Shown: one piece after another, positions 13,601-25,600 of the stretch
Layout: every line of letters starts with the position of its first letter
Numbering within the stretch: position 1 is the stretch's first letter
From: Aporrectodea caliginosa
Lineage: Eukaryota; Annelida; Clitellata; Crassiclitellata; Lumbricidae
DNA length: 64,000 nt
Direction: 5' to 3'
Assembly (NCBI GenBank): GCA_020284085.1
Contig: JACEVL010000285.1
Location: 41,001 to 105,000, forward strand
Notes under the pieces: model-generated
Seen by the model: the letters and a program-made list of their open reading frames with translations, nothing else
What the model was told of the DNA's origin: nothing
The model's database searches: none
Position numbers and translations under genes: made by a program

Positions 13601-16600
13601 CAGGTCAGCACAAAAGTGTTATGCTTATGAATAGCATAAATCAATCTTTTACTGCCTGCTTAAATCAACACAGATGATGCCCTGGCTTCCACATAAAACA
13701 ATCACAAATGGCCAACATTCAGTTTCACCAGTGCTGCCTGGTTCTTTTCACAATCACTCAGTTAGCAAATACTAGTGTGGCTAAAATATTCAAAGACACT
13801 GACAACATGCCACCTGATTTCTAAGCACAAAAACACTGTCACACAGTTGTCCAATTAATTTAACACTTTAATGACGAGCTGTACTTCCTCGTCATTAAAC
13901 AGTGTTACAGAACTTTACATATCCGGTATGTGCTATTCATAGACACTACCTTAAAAAAACTTAAACAGGATCTTAGTCTCTTCTGAGTGTGAACTTTGTA
14001 CGACACAGTAGTATTCCACCTTTTGCAGTTTATGATGCACTTGTTGTGAACAATTTATAAATAAAATGAATGAACGAGTGAATGAATAGTGTGCAGTGCT
14101 GTCTAATTATTTAAGTTCCTGTAGTCAATTTGTTAAAAATTGCAACAAGACAATCTGCCAAATGCTGGTATGAAATTGAAAAATTAAATGATACATGTAT
14201 CAGAAAAACAATAATTAATACAAGGCCATGTGGAGGTTCACAACAACCATTAGTGAAAAGCAGAAGGATAATGAAGCAATTACATTCACAAGTTGAGCGC
14301 CTCTGAGTAGGTTTCTTGAAGAGGCGCTATATAAATATCCGGAATGAATGAATGAATGAACAAGTTACAATTTCATGTGGCAGAGATGTGGACATAAGCT
14401 CAACTCCCAAAAGCCAAGCTTTCTAACACTTCCAAGTGTTTTTCATTTTACCCCAGACTCCACAATCTCTCACTAATTAGCCCAGTAATTGCAGCAACCA
14501 TCTCTGACATCAAAAAGTTGTCAACATTTCTCATATTTCATATAAACACTAACTTTCATAATACATCACAGTCTTAGTTAGTTTCTAACCAAGACTGCAT
14601 AAGTACCAAATGCAGCAAACCTATTTCTTTTGGAAAAATGTTATAGAAAGAGAAGATATGTTACAAACAGAAGTTGTTACACAGCAGTGGGATAGAGGTT
14701 ACAAGACCAATCCCTTGATTGCAAAGTACTTATTTAAAGTTAGAAAGACCAAAGTACCATGATACTATACTACACAGTAACACTTCTCAAACTCCTTTGC
14801 AAAGAAGTCCAAGACTACTGAAAATGACACTCTTCAAACAAGATGATATTGTCAGGTTAGCAGAGAGGAAACATGCACGGGAAGAGGAAAGACAGGGAAA
14901 CACACAAACCACAACAAGTTATAAGACACAAGCACAGCACACCACAAATCACAAACACGTCTTAACAAAACTTAACTATAAAGCAGCTTGCCTAGACAGC
15001 AGCCTGAAAGAAAACAGAAAAGACAAAATGAAAACACTAAATACTATAACTTCTATGAAATAACCAAAATAAAACTTATTTTAAAAGAAAATTACAGTGA
15101 ATTTGTTTACTGGTCTCATCTAACAGTTTCCTCCTATCATTATCAGATCCTCTTATTGATTATAAACATCCAGCCTCACCACATCCAGAAAGCACAATAC
15201 AATCAATCACTATGTACAAAAAATTTGGGTGTCAAGCAGATAACCTTTGGTTCCCACATACAGGTCTGTTGCAAAGCTGGTAATAGGCCCAGACCAGATG
15301 GGAAAATGCAGGTCCATTAATTTAAAACTGCTCATATTTTATCTGCATTAATCTATATGCTAAGGGATTCCCTTTCCCCTTTGACTCTCTATCAGAGAGA
15401 AAAGACAAGGCCCGTGCAACCTGGCCCTCTGTCCCCCTTCTGTTCTGGCCTGCCCACATATAATCAACCAGGTCGGTGCAATTTGTAGTTGGAAGCAGCA
15501 TATAGGTTGTGGGCAGCCCTGTATTGACTGGGAAAATACATCTAAGGGGAGATGAGCTGACAGATAGAGGGAGGTTATCCCCTACACACACCCACATATA
15601 CTGCATCAAGCAAAAGGCATCAACTAAACTGAAGCTGCAGCTTAGTAGCTAATGAAAACAGTCAGCCAGAAACATGATTCAATTTTATTTCATAAGCTAT
15701 AAATTAATTTTTCTGTTGAATGCTTCACCTGTGCTAAAAATAACACATATCACTCTATCGACCACAGAATATTGGGAATTGTTTGTTATTATTACACTGT
15801 TTCCTCCACTTCCTGCACACCGCCTCCTCTAACAGGAGTCAAGCACCAGGATGAACGGCCATGTCTTGAACTCCTCATATACTAAGCTCAGAAAATCATC
15901 TGCCATCCTATCATCCCAGGCCTTACCTGATAGCTTAGTGAAAGGCTGCTCCCGTCTCTCTTCACTCAGCATCTGCTGGGAAGTATCTGGTTCCAGATAC
16001 ACATGTCTTGTCTATGCCTGCGCACTTCACAGAAGCTGGTCTGGTGGTCCCATCTTTGGAAATTCTCTACCCCTCATATTTCTGACTATCTTTCACTCTT
16101 ACCTTATCCAGTCTGTTATGGGGCAATATTTCCTGTTAATAGGCTTAAAACTTTAACTCTGAACTGCTGTGGGCCATTACCAAATTTCAGTGCTTATTGA
16201 AAACACTAAAACTCATCCTACGGACATGACTTCCGTACAAAAAGTCCATTATGGTAATGAAAACAGCAGAAATAAATTACTGACGCACAAGTCTGCCTTT
16301 TCTGGTCCACAACTAAATAAAATAACTGATCAGAGAACTGAGCAACAAGCTACCACAGTCAAAGCGCAAATCTTTTCATACATCATCTTTAAACTCGTTC
16401 AACACTTGTAATACAATAGCATCCAGCTAAAAATTTCATGTGGCCATGTAATGGACTCCATCAAGAAAAAAGGGCCATCCCAACAACCAGGCTTTCTTTT
16501 AGGCCAAGCATTTGAAATCCTGTGATAAAAAATGTTCTCAAAGCTTATCATATTTCATGTAAACACATTCTAACAAGCAACAGCCAATTCCTGGCTCAAA

Positions 16601-19600
16601 GGGACATTGTCTACAATTGCAATTGTTTGACAGCTAATGTTAACTTCTAACCATAAAAGAATTTAACCAAAGACGCTGTGACCTTTGTCACTGACCACAG
16701 TCATACTCATAAACTCCATAATTCCTTCTTCACTCAAAAAAGCCATTTTTAGTCAAAACCTTGGATACAAATTGATGCAATGTCTGGACAGGTTGAGGTT
16801 CAAATAAACAGATTCATTCATTCATTCAGACATTATGAGAATTTATGTAGCACCCCTTCAAGAAAAGATCAAGCACTCATACGGTAGAGTTACTGCAACA
16901 AGGAAGATAAAGCCAGAAAAAGCAGTTTTTAATAACACCCTTATGTAGCTGAATTGGTAATTATAATTTTGTAATTGTAGATTTTTATAGCTCCACTTCA
17001 AGACAGATTCATCAGAGGCACCTCCAACCTAACAAAATGAAACCACAATCGAACAGAGTGGTCTTCAAGCATTTGCAGAAGAGACGCAAAAATAAGGTAA
17101 TTATGAAGAACACAAATAACATGTACAGCCTACAACCTTCTCAACCCAGCCAGAACAACTAATGATTCTGGCACTGAACAAGTCAGTTAACACAGCATCA
17201 AGCCTAATCTACAAACTTCTCGTACATTATCAAGCACCAGTATGAAAAACTGAATGGCAAAACAAATCCCAGTTCAGTTACGTGGAAATTTAGTAGAACA
17301 AATCGTAGACATTGGGAAACAAGCCAAGGTGTGTAAACAGGACTTCATACAGCACGCCACCTATTTCCCCATTCACACCAGCATACTGTTTGGAGAAGTA
17401 GCACCAGCCTACACACATATCTATATAAATAAATAACTGAAGACCTGAACAGGATCATAGAAACATGATGCCCAATTTGCCACAATGTATGTATGTTAGA
17501 CCTGGCTTCTTAAAAAGTGCATTCACTAACCTTATAAAAGCACTAAATATATAACACTATTGTCTTTTGCCTCAATGACAACAGCAATATTTTTAATGAA
17601 TCATATATAAGGCATTTCTTTATACATACACCTGATCAGTAAAGTAGACATAATTAATCCATTCATAATCAAAGCAATGCCATTTATAAAAATTGCATCT
17701 TTAATAGTTCCAATCTATGTTTTTAAAATGTTTAATAATATTACCCTAAATTTACAAACTTTGCAAAATTACAAAGCTTATTGAATTACTACCACTACAC
17801 ACTGAGTTACCCTTGGTTTAGTCACCTTGTAAAATTTTAAAGCTTAAAAATTTTATCACTTCACAATACACAATTAGGCACTTATAATTACCTCAATTTC
17901 TTTTTATAATTAAATGCAATTAAAGATTTTGCACTGAAACAAAAATACCACAAATGCCAAGTAATACCTTAGCACCTTTGCAAGGTCCTTGGCGCTTCTG
18001 CTGGGTCTTTAGCACCTTTGCATGGTCCTTAGCACCCTTTGTCGTGTACTAAGCACCGCTGTGAAGTTCTACATGCCTTTGTTAGGTTCAAATAGGAGCT
18101 ACATAAAAACTTGGGACAACTGCATAACTTACTCAACCAGAAACCTAATCACAACAACAATACTTTGAATATCAATCAGAAGTTTCTTAAAGCAGCATCA
18201 GAAAGAGTTCTGTTACATAAGCATTGTATTGAAGCTTCAGCCGACACAAGATTTTTATTTTCATTCTAAAAGTAAGGAAATTTGCCATAAAACTACAAAC
18301 TCACTTTGTATATTGATCCGAATTTGTAAAGTAGTCGACAAGACATGCCAAAAGGTATGTTTCTGTAAGAAAAACAAATCCCGTAAAATGATCAGTCAGC
18401 CCAATTGCACAATCACTCCCTTAACACTTTAACGACAAGCTGCAGTGGTTTCCCAGTCACTTTTAGTACACGCTCATCATTAAAGCGTTAAACATGACAT
18501 CTCCATATAGCAATAGAGAAATGTTCTGTTCATGTGTAAACTCATTATCTGTATGGAAAGAATAAATAGGAATTCATGCGAAACTAATTGCTTAAATACA
18601 AACTGACATTAAGAGGCAAGTCCAATCAGGTTAGCTTAGTGGACCAGAAACAATTAGATAACTGAAGTGTTAAGACCTGACAAAAAAGTAGCCCTTAAAA
18701 TAAAAGTTGACTGTCTCACAGCGGACAGTGACTGGAAGAGACTGAAAGTGTGGTAGTCAGAAGTGTTTTCCACAGATAAGGATAGATGTAGTGTGGAACA
18801 AACAGTTCCATACTTGAAGGAAAAATTGACTGTTACGCACTGTGGCCAGAAAGTGATGTTTATGAACTTCCGTTTGTCGAGTAAAACGGATGTTCTTGTA
18901 GATTTTGTACAGAATGTATTCACAGTAAAAGATTTACAGGTTGTATCTGATAAACTATAGCTGTTGCCATTGTTTACTATTATCAGTAACTCTTGAGTTT
19001 AAACATTTGCACAAAACAGAAACCATTATATACAACTTTAATTATCACCTTTGCTAATACTGCCATTTTCCACAACTGCTGACATAAATAAACTAATAAA
19101 AAAATTCAATTTCTTTTTCTACAAAATTTATCAACCATCAAAAAAGAGGAAAACAAAACCAGTAACAACTTGAGTTGTATTGTAGTAATACAAAAAGAGA
19201 ATAGAAACACCACCAGACTAACAATGCTGCTGGGAAACACAAACTACTTTAAAGATTAGAAGAATTTTTAAATTCGTTGTATTTGTTTCTGCCTTGTAAA
19301 ACCTAACCACTGACCTGGTAAGTTGAACAAAGTGTTCAAAACAAATATTCGACCTTCATCCAACTGAATGAATTTGTTGGGATACAGCAGTCGAATTTCA
19401 GATCTGCAATTACAGAAAAAATACAATGAGAACCTGGCCATCTGTGATCTTTTCAAACACGTCATAGCATCACTTGACGGCAGACTGGTCACCAACAAGT
19501 TTTTCTCAACTTTACACCCAGAGTTCAAAGTTTGGTGCTCTCGAGTGTATGTACGTATGCATGAATTCAAGTGAGTATGTATGAATGTACATAAGAATAT

Positions 19601-22600
19601 GTCTCCGGTTAGTTTGGAACTTTCAAGAACATCATGAACCATGTAATCCATATGGAGACGTTACCTTCTTGTAAGACTTAGAGAGCACTTAACCTTAACC
19701 AACGTATTAGTCAGCCTTTGAACAGGACTAATACAAACAGAGCATCTCATGAATGAGCTCTAACCTTGACACAATGAACAACGAAGTGTATTCGAACCTA
19801 TCTGATATATTATTCTAATCTCAAGTGAAAACTGCTATAGAGCTGTTATCATCATTCATGGTGGTCACTTCTACATTTCAAAATGACAATCCATTGGACA
19901 AAGCTAGGCAGTTACCCGGGTATGATCCGTGAGACCCTAAGACCGGCTAGAAAGCTTCACTTGTTCCAAACTGGCTATTGCAACAGGATGCTACAAAGGC
20001 ATTTTGCCAACATTTAATGGATTACCACATTACATTACAAAGAAAATTGATTAAGACTACTTTCATTACAACTCTTTAGTCGTCTATGTGCCAATATGGA
20101 TAATTACTAAATGCAATATTAGAATATTCATATTATTACTGGAAAATGGTTGACAACCCAAAAGTATTGTGTTGCTCAAAGCATACACTGTACATGAGTA
20201 AATTTTTAAAGATACAAAGAATTCAATAAAATTTCGTTGTAAAAGTATAATCCACTATAAGTTTTGTTTCTAATTACCCAGCACAAGTGATTTTTAACAT
20301 ATAAAATCAGTAGAAATATTAGACCTCAAAGGATTTGATTTTATATGATGACTACGTGCAGCACAAGTAAAAATCACAGCAAAAGATATACAATCCAAAA
20401 GGACATAACAATCACTGAATTTGAAAACGTTTTATGGAGAATAAAGAATATAGGGAATAAAATAAAGAACGTGACGTACGGTTCCAAGAAACTGAAACCA
20501 TGAACACAGACCAAAAGGTTTCCATAGGCATCGACCTTCAGCAGATTGCCGTATTTCGTGTCAAACCAAAGACCCCTGGAGCACAAGAAATCACTTGTTT
20601 CAGCATTATCCAGTCAAAAGTCAAATACTGATTCAATGCAAATAGATAATTATAAAGTTTTCTAATTAAACCAACCCAAACAGAGTGAAAAAATGTCCAA
20701 TCACTGGCATAGGGCTTCAGTGAATTACGCTGCCTTTGAGAAGTCCTAAAAGGTGCTATATAAATACCCATAACCATACGTACATAATTCAGAGGCTCAT
20801 AGAATAAGAAGCGCAGTCCCTTAAGCCAATCCCACGAGGCAGCCCTGGGTATGAAGTGTTAGAGTCCATTCACCATTTGTTACTCCATCATTCGATGATA
20901 TAGCAATCATCTAACAGGCCACACGCGAGTCATTTATATGCACCAGGCATACAAGTTTTTTAACAGTTTAACAATAAGAGTGTACTGAAAGTGATAGGGA
21001 AACCAATGCAGCTGGTCATTAAAGTGTTAATCAGTCACCTAGCCCATGAAGCTATGACATCTGTCAGCTCACCAGTACCACAGTGCACTCATTAATTTCT
21101 ATTGACTGGTAGAGACTAATGAAACTTATAACTTTACATACTTCACTGATTGATTGACAGGACCTGGTGTCAACTGCAACTGATACTCCCACAATAAAAC
21201 GAATATCTAGTAGTAGTACCCCATGGCTTCACAGTCCATAGAAAAACTGCACGTTAATAAGCACATTAATGAGCCAGTGACCTATACAGCAATGGTCATA
21301 GAATAATCATGCTTTCTTTGATCCTCTTTTAGACATATGATTCATGGCCCAGGTGCCACCCTTTGGTCAGATAGCCCCCCCCCCCCGGGCGCCTGTTGAT
21401 AGGCCTAGTCCTCTCCCTCACCTCCTGATCTTCCCACTGCACTCATTTTAGCAGTAGTTCAGTACGAGGAAACTGGAGCAGAAAACATGGACCATCTTTT
21501 GGACATCACTAGTCTACACTAGAATTGAAACACCCAATCAGGGCCAACACATAGTCCAGCATGCTAATGGACTTCGAAATAAACTTACAATCAGTGCTGT
21601 TGCACTGTCACATTGCAATTCAGGGTACTCTGGCAAAATCTCAGTTTTTAACCACATTCAAACACTTTAACAGTCTCACAATGTCTAAAAGGTAGCTTAT
21701 TCTTTATGTTTTCAATAATACTAAAATAAGGAAGGTCATTTTGTTTGTATTCTGAGTAATAGAGTGACAATTTAATTTTGTTACGCCTATCTGAGAACTG
21801 TTTGCTTACCTATCAACATAATCTCCTTATCTTCAACATTATCTTCATAATGAACTTTAATACCATTTATCTCTAGCGTAGGCAGCACTTTATGCCAGAC
21901 TACTTAAACGGGTCTATGATTGAGTGTCTAGATAAGTAACTCACCGTACAGAGAATGAAGGATCGTATTCAAAGTCCCTGATGGCTTCTGGATAACCAAT
22001 GTTGATTAACCGTTCAACAACCAGTTTAAACGCTAACGATTCATATTGCGGAGACTTGTAAACTAAAACAACAAATGAAACAATAAGACAGAAAATACAA
22101 TAAACGCTAGTTCTGCATTAACCCTTTAACAACGAGCGTGTACTAAAATGTATGGGAAACCATAGGCAGCTCGTCGTTAAAGGGTTAAAAGAATTATACA
22201 GATGATGGTCTCATACACTTGTTTAGGCACTGTAATTTCATATTGTAATAGAACATTTATAACATTGCCACTCAACCATTCAGAGGCGCTCCCGACCCAA
22301 GTCAGTAATATCACTAACAAATAAAATGGACTTTGAGGCATTTCTGGATCAGCGGAAGAGAAAGGCTGAGGAGCTCAGGCCACATAGGCAAAACTTGTTG
22401 TTCCCCATACAGAGGCACTCAGCTACTTTGCTACCTCATTTTCAATTAAGTTAGAGAACTAAAACCAAAATGGAAGGAAACGCAATGCCCCACAAATAAG
22501 GATACAAAGCAGAGCAAAATGAATCAAAAACCTCCAAAAATTATACTGCAAGGTTCACAATACATGTAATAACCTGAAAATCTCAATCTCATAAACAGCA

Positions 22601-25600
22601 CACAAGTTTTAAGACAACTTTAACATCTTAGCTTTTCCTTTTTTTCACAAAACTTTTCAATAAACTTCTAAACAAAACTGCAATACAATATCAATGCAAA
22701 CTGCCTTACACAGATTCAGTCTGGCCTCATATTAGTTTTCACCTTGTTCTTCTTGTTAATACACCAAACACATAATAAAAGTATTTTATTAAAAATGCTC
22801 TTGATATCAATAAACTGTACTGGCTCTGGTGATACATTCACAAGGTGTTGGTCAAGATATTTCTTAACAGATTTATGCTAGACGTGCCTAACAACTCCTT
22901 TGCAATCCAGTCAGCCTGTTTACTTTCTCTTTCTCTTGTTAAGCAGTCCCTAGTTAGCACATGGTCACATCAGCAATATACCAGCTGGACGAAAACTGAG
23001 AACAAGGCAACAATCAAACTGTTATGTAACGATAAAGCCAGCCCACACTATAAACAGAAGATAAGCAGTTGTTCCACACTTAATGTCTACAGAGGCATAT
23101 ATATATATATATATATACATATATATATGCACGTAGGTAAGTATATATATATGCACGTGCCTGCAAATGCAAACGAGTGAATCAGAATGCAGGAATCTGC
23201 TTTGAATTAATTATGCTACATTTAAGCACATCAACTATAAAGCGAAACAAATACATACAGTAAAAACTGTTGTCAGTCATTGTCCAAATGGTGACAAGAT
23301 AATACTAGTATATAATATCCGTTCTATCACAAGATTTAGCTATTTCTAGAAATTTCTGGCCTTGATCAAACACCCTGCTCTCTCTCTTCGACCCGCCTCT
23401 CCACCTTCACTACTGTACAACTACCGATGCTCCAGCATTTCTAACACTTCTATTTCTGGATTCGCAGTAATATTACTATATAGAATATTATTGAGACAGT
23501 TTGTAATGCACAGACTTTTATTGCAGTGCAGTGGAGCCTTCAAATAGGTCTATTGTACTTACACAAACGGCTTATTGTTTTATACTCACTCCATTCAGTC
23601 TATTTTGGGAAAGGTGGATTCTCACAGTTTTCATAATGCTCACAACATTTTCCAGTGTTCTCGTTAGCTGCCACGTTATGCACCAAGTTCCAATCAGCAA
23701 ATTTATGCACTTGAACATGGACCACATATCTCGTTCAGCTCCAGGAAATTACATAGCTTCACATTATCAGCTATACCTTGGACTAGTTTTACAAGTATCT
23801 CGTATACAGTCTGTGGACAAAGCCTGCATTTGCACTGCAACTGGAAAGCATCCACTTCTTCTTCCAAACGGGCAACCCGGTACACAAACTATGGAAAACC
23901 CATGTTTGCACAACAAGTAGAAAGCATTGCACCCTTATTATTTTAAAACACCTGGTTTATAGCTAGTGGAAAAACTCAGTTTTTGCACTACATGGGAAAG
24001 ACAATAGGCAATACTTCATGACGCAAGAAGCATGGCCTGCTTGTTGGGGCTTTCGGCCATGGTACATGTCCAAAATCAATAACAATTCACACAACAAAGT
24101 CAAGAAAATGGTAGCCTTCCAAGTGCGTCTCAAATCCACAGCCTTAAGTTATAAGACTAGTGTACAGTGTACACCCCATCTGGCCACCCCACCCAAGTAG
24201 TCGAGGCCCGCACTACAGCCAAATAAAAAATAGTACAACCAAATCCTAAAAGCCAGTTAAATATATATTTAGCAGTGATCAGATCCAAAGTTCGATGGTT
24301 CTTGTGTGCTGTCATTGGCCAAAGAGGTCCATATGCTGCACAATATGGTGGCTGCACGTTTAGCAACTGAGTCTACATGCAGTTAAACTCAACCATACGC
24401 TTACATGAACTTTCTAATCATAATTCATGTCAGTGATAAGGCTATATCAGTAAAGCCAGTGCAAACAATTCGATAAGATATCTTCAGTCTTCTCCCACAT
24501 CTAGTAATCTGTTGTTTCTCATGTAAACAAACAACTTGACACAGCCTGACACACACATAAATCTCTGCTGTGCTTACTATTTATAATTATTAATCCAAAA
24601 TAACATAAACCCATAAGTTAACTACGTGAGTGACATGCTAATCCTTGACATGATAATGTGCTGTTTATTTTGCAGCTGATGATCTTGACAACAAAACATC
24701 AACAGCACAGCGACTTAGGTCAATGAACTCCAGTAACTGTGCCTCAGGATAATCACGGCCCACAGTGGCGAAAGAAATCTGGAAACGATTCACATGGATG
24801 AAAAAATAGCTTCTGCTGTATTCACATCTGCCATATCTTCATATCATCATCATCTGTGCTCTCTTAACTCAAGGACCCCATCAAGATATCTCGGAGATAA
24901 TCAATGGCATCCAATCCAAAGGAGAAGAGTTTTTCAGTACCGAACAGTTCCTACATCATTCCGGACTCTCAAAACTATAAAACAAGAGTGCTTTACATAA
25001 ATTCTTTAAGTGACTGCAACTTTTTGCAGTCTTGAACAATGGTCTAATATAATTCTGCTGGTAACAAAGGCATGGACTAGGACCACTGCAGCATCATGAG
25101 AGAGGGAGCGAAGCACAACATGAAGTTCTGTACACAGACATGCTACATACGCAGGGCCAAGAGATAAACTGCTTCACTGGAAAAGGTACTGTAAGTCGGT
25201 TGGTGTTAGATAGTCATAAAAAACCTTAACTTTGCTCCTCCCACCTGTCTAATGTATGCATCAACCAACATAGTAGCTAAACGTAATACAAAACAATGGT
25301 GAAATAGCATTAAATTACCTGCAACTTACAATGCATATCTGTAAGTTGTTTATATTAACCACTCAAACTAAACTTTACTTTTACGCCTACAAACACGACT
25401 TTATAACTACTTAAATTTACTTTTAAAATCAGTAAATCAGGAATCAATACTGCATTATGAACTAAGTGAAGCTTGCTATGTGCTTGTAAAATTGACACAC
25501 TTCGTAAAAAGAGCTACAACTTCAGTCTGGCCAGGTCATCACTATTTCAGTAGTACTTGATAAAACTCTCTGTTTAAGTCTTTTGCATCATTGTTTTTCT